DNA from: Cladophialophora immunda
Taxonomy: Eukaryota; Ascomycota; Eurotiomycetes; Chaetothyriales; Herpotrichiellaceae
NCBI RefSeq assembly: GCF_000835495.1
Contig: NW_015622542.1
Coordinates: forward strand, 1,200,485 to 1,264,484
Direction: 5' to 3'
DNA length: 64,000 bases
Below the pieces are notes generated by a model, which had not been told where the DNA came from, did not search any database, and was given only the letters and a program-made list of their open reading frames with translations. Position numbers and translations under genes: made by a program. Of the stretch, positions 30,631 to 42,010 are shown piece after piece; within the stretch, counting starts at the first letter, position 1, and each line of letters starts with the position of its first letter.

Positions 30631-32797
30631 TTATTGATTCATTCGCGGTCGTTTCGGATCTGGGCCGGCTCCAGTCTGAATAGCGCGTTCTTCACGTATC
30701 CGAATTGCTTCGGTACCGTCGTCAACAAGGGTTTCTTTGAACCAAGGATGTTTGAGGGCTTCTTTTGCCGTGATCCGATTTTTCGGGTCATATACGAAAA
30801 TCTTCCTCAGCAGATCGAGAAGGTGCCTGTTGAAAGGGCTCGTGGCTGGTATGAATTCCTGTATAGAATGTCAGTATCAACATATTTGAAAGCAGACATA
30901 AGAAGCCCCAACGTACATGAAGATGCTTCATCGCCTTGACATATTTCCTAGAGGCCTTTGACGTTTCATTGTTAGGGTATTCCAGCTTTCCTCTGTTGAA
31001 GAACTTGGCGGCGGAGTTTGCGTTGGCTCCACGACCTCCCGAGCATACTTGCTTGACCAGTTTGGCATCGATCTTGCCATTACATACTGCTTCCATCATG
31101 GCCAAATGCTCGAGATTATCGTGCGTTTGGAACAATGCGTCACCTGTGAAAAATTCCACAATGATGCATCCTATGCTCCAAATGTCGCAGGGGAAACTCC
31201 AGCCCAGTTGCAGAATGATTTCGGGTGCTCTGTAATGCCTGGTCGATACCACGGAGGAATGATATTCGTCATCGAAGGTGGCTGAGCCAAAGTCTATTAA
31301 ACGAATCTCACTGTCCAGAAGGACACGGCGTTGTCGAGCAGTTCTTGACGTTGTATGAGACGATGAAGGTATCGAACGGTTGTACGTAAAGGTCTGGTAG
31401 GCGTTGTGAACCAGCAGTATGTTTTCAGGTTTGAGATCTGTGTGGATGAGGTTCAGATCGTGCAGGACTGTGCAAGGTTAGCATTGATCTCTGACAAGGA
31501 AGAGTGTTTGACTCACAGGCCACACTGGTGAATAGTTGACGCGCAAAGCTCTGGATTTGCGAACTTGGGAAGGGTACAAAGCCATTTCCTTTGAGGAAAT
31601 CGAACACGCTCTGTCCCAGAAGGTCTGTGACTATGCAGATGTGGTTCCGGAAGTCGAATGAGTCGCGCAGATGGATGCACTTGTTGCGATTGGTTCTGTC
31701 GTTCAAACCAAGTGTAGTAAGAACACGCAGCTCGATACGAGAAGCATCGCGGTACTTCTGCACAGATCGAATAATTTTCACAGCGCATCTTGTCTTCTTT
31801 CTGGAATCGAACGCCTCAACCACTTTGCCAAAAGTGCCCTGCCCAAGCAGTTTGATAATCTCGTCTATTAAAATTTGTCAGAAAGATTCGATATCATTTG
31901 GAAATGATGATACTCACATCGATCAGCAAGTTTCGTGCCAGGAGTGACGATGTAATGCCCATCATCGTCATCCACCTTCAGATTTTTATGCTTTTCTGTA
32001 TCACGTATTACCGGTACGTGAACTTCCTGGGCTTTTCGTAAAGGTTTGGTTGGGGGAATGTAGTCTGCAAAAGCGTCTGATGCGGATTCTTGTTGTTTCC
32101 TCTTTGCTGCTTGTGCCCGAGTCTCTTTTTGGGATGTTATTCTCTTCCGCTTTTGTCCTACTCTGACATCTTCATAACTGTTGCTAGCAGTGTTGCTGCC
32201 ATAGGATTCGAGTGAGGTTGGCGCAGTGACGGTCTGGAGGGAAGTGGTTCGGTCACCAGAATGATAAGAGGCAGACGACGATGATGCACCAAATTTAGTC
32301 GGGTGCGTCGAATATGTCGGGCTGTCTGTGTATTCGATCTCGTAGCCGTCGTCAACTTTTCTTTTTCGGCCTGCATTCGAACTGTAACCCCCTGCATCAT
32401 CTCTCTGCTGCCTTTTTGAAGCATCTCCTGGCCCTTGCGGCTCAGGGCTGTCGTCGTCGATGACAATGATTTCTTTTGGGACTCCATTCTTGTAAAATTC
32501 ATTCCAGTCCGGTTGTCTTCTGAGGTGAGCGTCGGATAGGGTGGAGGTCGATTGGGATGGAGGCATTGTAGAAACGTTTGACGGCCCCCTGTAGGAGATT
32601 GCTGGGGATTCCTGAGGTCGGTGGTATTGAGCGGTGCCCGGGTAGGAATGGAACGAAGTGTTCAGCCGTTGGGGTGCAGGTAATGCGTTGGTAGTGGGGT
32701 ACGGGCGGGTACTCGGTGAGTATAGATTTTGATGAGCATAACCATACTGGCTATGGTGAGCAGGTAAAAGGGTGGTTGCTATCGAGGGTGTAGACAT
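30631..32797 (-). CDS. KNS1: LAMMER (CLK-type) dual-specificity kinase
   Basis: Four exons: 32797-31918, 31864-31517, 31467-30917 and 30858-30631 (introns 53, 49 and 58 nt), 668 residues. The N-terminal 290 residues are disordered, with basic nuclear-localisation-like stretches (GRKRKVDD, GQKRKRITS). The kinase domain starts at DRYEIIKLLGQGTFGKVV; visible are the ATP lysine (CAVKII, Lys323), catalytic HTDLKPEN (Asp420), DFGSATF, STRHYRAPE and the diagnostic LAMMER-type motif EHLAMME. LAMMER kinases (yeast Kns1, fission yeast Lkh1, Aspergillus LammA) phosphorylate SR-type and other nuclear proteins and influence splicing, growth and stress response. The ATG at 32797 is the first in frame. The identification is firm; the gene symbol follows the yeast orthologue. 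Confidence 0.95.
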
Positions 32798-34504
32798 GGC
32801 GTTCCAGGCCGGGTTTTTGTGGGAGTGGCTCGACAACCCAGATATCACCAACTGCAAAGAGCAACATGCGAGAGTCTGGAGGGGTCAATGGTCGTGTGGA
32901 CGGTCTCAAAATTCACTGAGGCGGCGAGAAAAGGGTAGAGTTCGATGGCAGACGATGAGATAGAGCCACAGGAGGAAGGACGAACGTCAGAAGGTCGTTG
33001 TCGAGGCGGAGTTCGAGGATCGGGTGAAAACGTGGAGACGCACAACTTCAGGCGGGAAACGCCTACAGCAGCAGATCCACGCTCATGGTCGTTGCGTTCA
33101 AAGGGACAATAGGGAGGTACGAAGAAGAAGAGACTGGAGTAAATGACGAAGAATAAAATTGATGCCGGTCAGGTTGAGAAAGGACAAGGTGGTGGAGGAC
33201 GGCGATGATGTAGACTGAGGTGAAGTGAGGTTTGCACTTTGACGGGTGCCCAGCGATCCAGTTTGCCATTAGCCACGCCAGTCGTAGCGCACTTCAGGTT
33301 ACAGGGCGAGCAGGAAAGGGTTCAATTCTGTTTCTGGGCATCGACATGGAGAACTGCGTCTAGTTAGCCGGTCGAATCATGGCTGCCCACGGGTGAATGG
33401 CACCACCACTACTGTCCTGCCCCAACGCCGGCTCCAGGGCTCACTAGGCTGTGATCTTAACCAGAACACCGCCCACGACCGCCGCAGGATGCACTAGCTA
33501 GTCCCTTCCACGCCCGGGTATCATTCTACGAGTCCCTGAGTACCTGGTGCAATCATCAGGAATCCAGGCATGTTCTCTTCCTCCTGGCATTCACTACACA
33601 GCACTCGGTACATACCTACATACTAGGTACTGCCACTGGTCAAAGCCACCGCTCTTTATCACTGGCGTCTATTTTTCACTCGCCCCCGGGATTGGTGAGC
33701 AGTGGCCCCAAGTGTCCCTCCACGCGCCTTTACCTACTACTAGCCGTCCGTCGCTTATGAGGCCTCCAGTGGCCTCCTAAAAGTTGTGCGGCGAATAGGT
33801 AGGCGACCCTCAGTGCATCCGGGGGGCTTCCCCAATAACGCCTCCTCGTCACACCACGGCAATCGTCTAATCGTCTCTTGCGGCACCGTGACAATTTCTG
33901 GTATCCTGCGATCCTGTCTCACAAAGGCCTAGAAAGGGCAGACGACTGATCAGTTGGGCTCAGCACGCACTCTCCCTCCTCACATCCGGTGTCGGGGAAA
34001 AATAGGAGGGATGACAAGTTTCCGCCACCTCAAGTTGCCGTGCCACGGCGATCACGACATGCGACAAGACCCGAATGGACGCGTGGTGCGTGGATGAAGC
34101 AACGAACTCTTTCGCCGAACAAAGCCAATGGCTTGATTTGCCCCCCGGCCTGCCACGATACGATAGTCCGCATTCCACTAGTCTAGATTGGACAATTCAA
34201 ACTCAACTCAGCCTGACGTGAACCAAAGCCGACGTTGCTGAAGATAGAAGCCAGATATGTTGATCTCCTTTCATGCCAATGCAGCCACCACTGTCATTCT
34301 CGTGCTGTCCCGGCTCGCTGCTTAGGTTCAGCTCTCTGGTAACCTCAATTGGGCTGCCTTTTCGTTTTCGTTTTCGGTTCTGTTTTGTTTTTTTATGAAA
34401 GTCCCATTATCTTACAGTAGGCTTGCCCTGTCACTTCGCCGATGAAAGGCGCGCCGCAAAATCTCTCCCCGAGGCAATGCTTGCAAAATCTAGAAATGCA
34501 CATA
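32798..34504. other. Long upstream region of the LAMMER kinase gene
   Basis: About 1.7 kb lacking a supported gene, containing the kinase promoter and probably a long leader. One ACATACTAGGTACTGCC element occurs near 33619-33635. Near the right end is the 3' flank of TAF4, with a T-rich run around 34362-34393. Confidence 0.4.
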
Positions 34505-36280
34505 TCAAGAATCAGTTTTCTCCGGAAGGCTAAGCCCTCTCACATAGGAACGTGAGGCGCGCCCGTCACCCTCTAACACGAGCAACACATCTCGAGCCTG
34601 GATCTTAGAGTCCTTGTCTTCGTCCCATTGGCCGAACTGCTTTTCCTTTGGAGCTGTTCGGGTTCGATCAGGGGCCGGTGTCCCAGGTGTCGACGGTGCG
34701 CCAGACGCTGGCGGTCGGCCTGGAGTCGCCGCAGGACTTGCTCCTGCTTTACCAGCATTCATCCAATCGTAAGTTCTGGATTTCTTGCCGCCCAAGCGAC
34801 TGCCAAATAGACCCGCTACAGCCATTCGTGCTGCTTCGTTGGCCGACTTGTGTTGTTGCTGTTCGGAAAACTTGCTCTCTGCTAGCTTCCTCTCTTTCTT
34901 CGTCGTCTTTTTCTCCGTGTCCAAATTGGCAACAGTGGCGGGCTCGAGCGTCGCATCAGTCCCGGTCACCGTTGCGCCTGGTTCGTCTCGTTTGGTGACC
35001 TTTCGTTTCGCTCTCTTTTGTCGGCGTGCTTCTTCTGCTGCCTTTTCTGCCTGTGAAACCTTTTCAAACGTCGATATAAGACGCATAGGACCTGAAACTT
35101 GGTCATGGCGAAATGAAGAGTCACTACCTGCTTGGGAATGCGTACCTAGTCACAAGTCAGCGTCAGAGAAGAGGGGCGGCAAATTGAAAATCTCACGCTT
35201 TAAGCTGGAGCTACCTGCTGGGCTGGCTGCTCCGTCAGGGACATCGGTTGCTGGCTTCCCTTGAACTGCTATATCCTGCCACTCCTCCGGTACCTTTCCT
35301 GTAGAGTGCTGCCGGCGCTCCTTTGCAAGTCTCGAAGATGCGCTCAGTAAACCGGTCATTCGAGCTCGTGTTGCCAAACTGATGACCTTCATGATATCCG
35401 AAAGGCGCTCGCCCTTCTGCCCAGTGTCGAGAATAGCTTGCCCCTTGTCGATAATACGAGAGGCGCCTTCCAGTCCGTTGACTCGCACCGTGGGCGGGGG
35501 CATATGTTTTTGAGTATTAACTAGTACCCCAGACTGCGGATCAACCAAATGTTCAGTGATACTGATATTTCGAATCTTTTCATTGAGCGCGCCGCCCAAC
35601 AAAAACATGTCCCACAGCGGATACTGGCTGTACCTAGACGCTTCCCAGTCGGCCCGGGCTTCGTTTCTCTCTTTCATCTCTTCCTCTGACGGCTGATATT
35701 CCTGAGTGAGACCCTCTGTTTGTTCCTGTTGTGAGGTTGTTGCGCCTCCACTAGACACGGGAGCCGGAAAGGAATTGTTTTGATACTCAAAGCTGCCAGA
35801 AGTGGCTGTTTTGGGAGTTGAACTGCCAAAGTAGTCATTCTGAACGAGCATCCTAGCCTCTTCTTCAATATTGATTCCAGTTCCAACTAAAATATCCTCA
35901 TAGTTCCGATCTTCTGCTTTGTCGGGCGGACGTTGGGGAGGAGGCATCAACCCTTGCGCAGGGGCGGCTGCGGCTGATCCATTCAAGGGGGCATTTCCGA
36001 TCGGAGTGGTTGGCAGCGCCGTTGGGGTTGGAGGAAAGCTTTGAGCGGCAGAAGGGGACTGGACATCAGGAGACAGTCTGGGTCTCTTAGCAGCCGGCGG
36101 TTGAAAATATTGCTGAGGCGAGAATGCTTGAGGCGAAGGCGAGGAGTAGTTCATCGCCAACGGAGGTGACTGAGGACCAAGCGGGCTGGGTCTGCCATTT
36201 GCAGAACTGAAGTTGCGCGAAAATGACGTTTGTGTCTGAGGGAGTGGAGGTCGCGATGGCGCAGGCGGCGAGTGAGCCAT
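34505..36280 (-). CDS. TAF4: TFIID subunit TAF4
   Basis: Two exons, 36280-35197 and 35145-34505 (51-nt intron; donor GTGAGA, acceptor ACTAG), 574 residues. The first 120 residues are Pro/Ser/Gln-rich. The TAF4 histone-fold-containing region begins at YEDILVGTGINIEEEARML, followed by conserved SEHLVDP-like ITEHLVDPQSG and VISLATRARMTGLL, and resumes after the intron with MRLISTFEKVSQAEKAAEE. TAF4 pairs with TAF12 in the TFIID core and supports RNA polymerase II initiation. The C-terminal region includes the conserved patch ANEAARMAVAGLFGSR. The gene lies back to back with YSH1, 600 bases apart. Assignment is by characteristic motifs. Confidence 0.92.
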
Positions 36281-36880
36281 GGTGATTGAGGATGTGCCTT
36301 CAGTTCCGCCTCAGCGTCTGTCTCTGTCCGTGTCTCTGTCTCTTTGAACCTGGCCCTGGATTCCGAGTGAGCGTCGACTCACGCTCGGCTTCCTTCTTGT
36401 GCCAAGCATGCCTGATTCCACTTTGCTGACATCCAAGGGTTTGCCGATACGCAAGAGGAACGTGTCGGAATTAGAATTGTAAGAGTAAGTGGTGTGGTTG
36501 AGTGATGCGATGATGGTGGAAGTGTAAAACTGCGGGTAAGGGCTGCCTACAAGCGACCCAGGATCCAAGGCCGCAATTCAGTCACGTGCTGTGCTTGTTT
36601 CTTTCATCATCCCCAACTCGGAACTTCACTCTTCTCACCAGTGTCAATAACCTTGGTCTCTTGTCCGTCAGAAATTTCGCTGAACTGCGGTTGTCTATCG
36701 AGTCGCGCGCTTCTCATATTGAATGGGAGACAGCACACATCATGTTAAGAAACTGATTTGGTGACGCGACGCATGTCCTGATTTAGGGGCTTCATCTGCG
36801 TCTGGACGTCTCGTCCTCTCCCACCCTTTCCCCCATCTCTCACGTTTCCGACCCCGTCTCCGACAATATCAGTGAGAAGG
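36281..36880. promoter_or_regulatory. Divergent TAF4/YSH1 promoter
   Basis: 600 bases between the two start codons. A GTCACGTG box (CACGTG core 36583-36588) lies near the middle; this is the binding sequence of basic helix-loop-helix factors of the Cbf1/Pho4 class. Pyrimidine-rich sequence (CTCTCCCACCCTTTCCCCCA) precedes the YSH1 ATG. Confidence 0.6.
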
Positions 36881-39879
36881 ATGGCTACAAAAAGAAAAGC
36901 TGCGGCCATGACCGCCGTTGAAGACGATGAACCAGTAGACCCTTCAGATGAGCTTGTGTTTATTGGGTTAGGTGGATGTCAAGAGGTCGGCCGATCATGT
37001 CATATCCTACAATACAAGGGCAAGACTGTCATGGTGAGGCATCTAAGACATAATTGGATCAAACAGAGTCTGACAAGTGGTAGCTCGATGCCGGCATGCA
37101 TACAGGTCGAGAAGGCATGTCTGCTATGCCCTATTTTGACGACTTTGATCTGAGCACCGTGGACATCTTGTTAATCAGCCAGTAGGTGAACCTCTCTTTT
37201 TCTGGTCGCGTTGCTTTAGAGAATCAAGTTGAGCAAGTTGAGCAAGAGAACAAATGGGATCTTGGTGTTCTACCTTCATAAGGTGCAGCATGTTTGGAAG
37301 CAGCTGGATTCGACGGTCATGCTCAATGACAACTTATACCTATAGGCAGACACCAATACAATCTTATTCACCTGAGATCCTTGTTCCTGCCTTTTCTGCT
37401 CCTTTTTAGCCTCAGCCCAGTCGGTTCTGCCCTCGATTGCTCAATTCCCAAGGGGAACTCGACCCAGACTACTTGGAATTGATAGCTAACTGTAACTCCG
37501 TGCAGTTTCCATCTGGATCATGCGGCTGCACTGCCTTACGTGCTCGCCAAAACCGACTTCAAAGGACGAGTCTTCATGACGCATCCAACCAAAGCAATCT
37601 ACAAATGGCTTATCCAGGACTCGGTCCGAGTGAGCAATACCACATCAACCTCCGATCAGAGAACCTCGCTTTATACCGAAGCTGACCACATCTCCACTCT
37701 ACCTCAAATCGAGACGATCGACTTCTACACAACACATACGGTTTCGGGCGTCCGCATCACACCGTATCCGGCCGGACACGTCCTTGGAGCTGCCATGTTT
37801 TTGATCAACATCGCTGGACTCAATATCTTCTTCACCGGGGACTACTCTCGAGAGCAGGACCGACACCTTGTGGCTGCCGAGGTTCCAAGCTCTGCCAGTG
37901 TAGGAAAGATCGATGTCCTCATCACAGAATCCACATTTGGCATCTCGAACGCGCCTCCGCGCGCCGAGCGGGAAACTGCTCTTCTAAAGTCTGTTTCCAA
38001 CATCTTGGGCCGTGGTGGGAAAGTTTTGATGCCAGTATTTGCTCTGGGTCGAGCACAAGAACTGCTGCTCATCCTCGAGGACTACTGGCAGCGGCACCCG
38101 GAACTTCAAAAGTTTCCGATTTATTATACCGGCAACACGGCACGAAAATGCATGGTTGTGTACCAGACGTATATTAACGCGATGAATGACAACATCAAAC
38201 GCATCTTTCGAGAGAGAATGGCCGAGGCTGAAGCCGCTGGCAATGCCAAAGGTGTCAGTGCCGGCCCCTGGGACTTCCGCTTTGTGCGAAGCCTGCGAAA
38301 TCTAGACCGGTTTGACGACGTGGGAGGATGTGTAATGTTGGCTTCGCCCGGCATGATGCAATCGGGCATGTCTCGCATTTTGCTGGAGAGATGGGCACCA
38401 GATCAACGCAACGGAGTCATAATGACTGGTTATAATGTCGAAGGAACCATGGGCCGGACTATTCTCTCGGAACCAGAGATGATTCCCGCCATCATGAGCG
38501 GTGGAAACACCGGTCTGGGCCACACCATGGGTCGCAGAAACAAAGATGATGATGCCGCAGTCATGATACCTCGACGGTGTTCGGTGGAGGAATTCCAGTT
38601 CGCAGCCCACGTTACAGGAGTTGAGAACGTAGAATTCATTGAGCAAGTCGCTGCACCCCACGTTATTCTAGTCCACGGCGAACGTTCTCAAGCGGCACGA
38701 CTGAGGTCGAGACTGCTGGATCTGAATTCCCGCCGGTTGACGAGCAACCCAAACGCACACCAAACAAAAGTATACAGCCCAGAAAACGGTGCGGAGATCA
38801 AGATCGCCTTCAGGAAGGATAAAGTGGCCAAAGTCGTCGGAAAGCTGGCGCAGATACCTCCTCCATCATCCGCCGAATCTGATGACACGAGAGTGATCAG
38901 TGGAGTGCTGGTACAGAACGGCTTCAAACTCAGCTTGATGGCGCCGGAAGATCTTCGCGAATACGCCGGCCTCACGACAACCACTATTTTGTGCCGACAA
39001 CATATTACCCTTGCTGCCGCTGGGGTGGAACTCATCAAATGGGCTCTCGAAGGCACCTTTGGCAGCATTGAGGAGGTTGGTCACATCAAAACCGAACCAA
39101 ACGGACACGCTGTCAAGGCGGAGACTGACGAGAGAAATGGAGAAAACGGAATCAAGGCCGAAGAAGAGGCCGACGAGGAAATCGTCGCGGAGCCGCCGCG
39201 CACATTCCTCATCATGGGGTGTGTCACTGTCAAGTGGTCGGGACGAGAGAAACAGATCGAACTCGAATGGGAGGGCAACACCATGAACGATGGCATCGCA
39301 GATGCAGTGATGGCGGTGCTGATGACAGTGGAAAGCAGTCCGGCAGCCGTCAAATACTCGTCGCGCAAGGCAGCCCATTCACACCACGGCCACGAGCATG
39401 ACAACGGCGTCGAGACGCTGACCAACGAACTCACCAAGCTCTCCCCGCAAGATCGGTTCTCGAGACTGTGCATGTTTCTTGAAGAACAGTTCGGTGAGAA
39501 CATCACGCCCATAGACAAACCGCGCACAGCCTACCCACCACCAGACCGCAAAGCCCTCGTGTCCGGGGCCGAAGGAGTGAAAAAGGAGGACGAGGACGAG
39601 GGCGAGGACGCGGAGGAGCCGGATGAATCAGATGAGGAGGCCGATTTCGAACGTGCTGAGGCAGCAGAGCGCGCGAGGCTGGCGGCGGCAGGGATTCCCG
39701 TGCCGGGACTGGAGATCCGATTCGACAAACATGTGGCAAGACTATGGCTGGAGAATCTCGACGTGGAATGCGCTAATACCGTGCTGCGGGATCGCATCAA
39801 AGCCGTCGTGGAGAGGGCCGTGGAAACCATCGCGCCTCTCTGGGCCGTCCACGACCAGCGCACCAAGGTCGGAGTCTGA
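36881..39879 (+). CDS. YSH1: Endoribonuclease Ysh1 (CPSF73), mRNA 3'-end cleavage
   Basis: Three exons: 36881-37033, 37084-37181 and 37506-39879, 874 residues. Splicing gives CHILQYKGKTVM|LDAGMHTGREG and then LLISH|FHLDHAAALPYVLAKTDF, matching the metallo-beta-lactamase fold of CPSF73; His84, His86, Asp88 and His89 form the HxHxDH zinc motif. Further on are FTGDYSREQDRHL, the beta-CASP region (GNTARKCMVVYQTYIN, ASPGMMQSG) and VHGERSQAARLRSRLL, then the CPF-binding C-terminal domain interrupted by acidic low-complexity segments. It is the nuclease of the cleavage and polyadenylation factor. The last intron is 324 nt, far longer than others here, and holds a tandem GAGCAAGTT repeat near 37228-37250. 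The ATG at 36881 is the first in frame. Identification is firm. Confidence 0.96.
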
Positions 39880-40815
39880 TTGCTGTTCTAGATATGGTCG
39901 GCCACCGAGTTCCTCCAGACGCCACGGGGCTCGACCAGTCCATGGAAGGAGAGTATCCACTCCCGTGGTGTTTGAGTAACAACACAATGACGAGCAATCG
40001 GGGGCGCAAAGACAAGCAAGTGACTCTGCTGTGCTAGCATCCACCGCAAACACCTTGTTGGAAAGTCATAGCACACTCTACATGCCAGGTCGTCCGTTAT
40101 ATCTGGACTGGCCCGATGCAGCAGGCACAAGCGTGAACGGGGGGTTGAGATGCAGTCTCCCCCATCCAGCAGTGGATCTCGAAATCTCCTTGCCCATGGC
40201 ATATCATTGGGTTCAGACCACAACCCCCCAGATGACAAAACGTACTTCTGCGGGGAACCACACACACACAAGCACGAAGCAACGTACGGCGATAGCCACC
40301 CCCCCCCCCCCCCCCAAAAGGAAAAGGTCTGCTGGAGATGGGCGGGAATGGATCCTTTCTGGGGTTACGACTCGACGATTCTGTGTCAGGAGTCAGGACC
40401 AAGACACACCGAATCCCTTATGCAGAGCGAATACCGAACACTGAATGGGCCTTTTGCAAACACCCTCGGTATTATGTGCTGTTTGTACCAGTCAACAGCG
40501 TCAGCATGGATACCTGCCTAGGTAGTATACATAAAAACCAGTGCCTGTTTATGCACGACGACCGACGGCGCGTGAGCTCTCTGACACGACGCCGTCTTTT
40601 ATTTCGTCTGTTACCGTGAATCATCCAGCCCTTTTGCTTGACTATATACACTGGGTATTACGTCTCAGTTCTCTGGGGGGTAGTTTTAGAAGGAGTGCCT
40701 TGCTTGCTGTTGGCCAACTACTTACTTCCAGCATCCTCGTCGCTGACCCTCCACCTTTGTGATCTCCATTCAGCCTCATAGAAGACGAACAGCAGGGAAC
40801 AAGGCAGCAGCAAAT
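39880..40815. other. Gap with CA and poly-C runs
   Basis: About 940 bases between YSH1 and the dehydrogenase gene. It includes a CACACACACA run near 40259-40270, a 17-base poly-C tract and a CCTGCCTAGGTAGTATAC element at 40513-40530. The right part is the promoter of the dehydrogenase gene. No gene is supported. Confidence 0.5.
40299..40315. repeat. Poly-C tract (17 C)
   Basis: Uninterrupted C homopolymer in the 3' flank of YSH1. Confidence 0.9.
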
Positions 40816-42010
40816 ATGAAGACGGCGATAGTGACAGGTAGGTACCTTTCTTTGCCCCTCCCTTTCTCCTTTTCCTCTCCCACAACCTCCCCCCCCCCTT
40901 CCCCCCCCTCCCCTTTCCTCGCCCACAACAGTTCCCTTAACTCACTGACCCTTTCTCTCCCCAGGTGGCTGCGGCGGGATCGGGTTCGGGCTGGTGCGGC
41001 ACCTGCTCTCGCAGCCGGACTGGCGCGTGGTGATCGCAGACATCCGCGGCGAGGCGTACACGGCCATCGCAGACGGGCTGGATCCGGCGCGGCACCTGTT
41101 CGTCGCCACGGACGTCGGGTCGTGGGACTCGCAGGCCGCGCTGTTCAGGCAGGCGTTCGCCTGGACGGGCCCGGGGAGCGGACGCATCGACTTCTTCGCG
41201 GCCAACGCGGGCACGGCCGAGAGGGAGCACATCGCGCTGGCGAACCCGGACGCGCCCGACTTCGACGCCGACGAGCCCCTCCCGCCGCCCATGCTGTGCA
41301 CCCAGGTCAACCAGATCGGCGTCTTCTACGGGCTCAAGCTGTTCGTCCACTATGCCCGGCGCACCGCAAAGGCGCTGCTGGCCGGATCCTCCTCCTCCGC
41401 ATCATCACCACCACCAAACGGCGTCGAGAAGCCCACCAAGACCCTCAACCCGTCATCGCTGCTGTCACCATCCGCAGCCGCCGCCGCGGCAGCAGGATAC
41501 AACCCCAAGTTCGTCATCACGTCGTCGTGCGCGGGGCTGTACCCCTTCCCCGTGGCGCCCGAGTACTGCGCGACCAAGCACGCCGTGCTGGCGCTGACCC
41601 GGTCGGTCGGGCCGGTGCTGTACGCGACGGAGAACGTCGCCGTGAACTGCATCAACCCGGCGTACGTGGACACGGGCATGACCCCGTCCGACGTGACGGC
41701 GCAGTGGCCCCCGGAGTGGATCACGCCCGTGAGCACCATGGTGCGCGCCTACGCCGAGCTGATCTCCGAGGCCGGCCGGGTCGAGCAGGACGGCCGGTCC
41801 GAGGGCGTCGACGGCGTGGTCAAGACGGGCCAGAGCGTCGAGTGCGTCGTCGACCGGCTGTTTTACCGCAAGCCCGTCGAGTACGCCGACGAGAGCCAGC
41901 GGTTCCTCATCGAGCAGAGCCTCGATCTCACCGACGGCCTCTGGTGGAAGGGCGCGAGGGAGAGGTTCGCAAAGAGGCAGTCGGCCGCGCCACAGGCTGG
42001 GGGCACGTGA
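40816..42010 (+). CDS. Short-chain dehydrogenase/reductase (SDR)
   Basis: Two exons, 40816-40837 and 40965-42010, 355 residues. The first exon has only 22 nt (MKTAIVT plus one base); the 127-nt intron is extremely C/T-rich. Splicing makes the cofactor motif TGGCGGIG (7-14). Also seen are FFAANAG (structural NAG motif), catalytic Ser near 194, and Tyr208-x-x-x-Lys212 in YCATK. It resembles classical NAD-dependent SDRs of the 15-hydroxyprostaglandin dehydrogenase-like type; the substrate is unknown. A roughly 40-residue Ser/Ala/Pro low-complexity insertion (about 147-186) separates helix alpha-E from the catalytic strand, which is unusual. Third-position GC is extreme, like the adenine deaminase gene. 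A later in-frame ATG at 40994 would lose the cofactor loop, so the spliced start is preferred. Confidence 0.9.
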
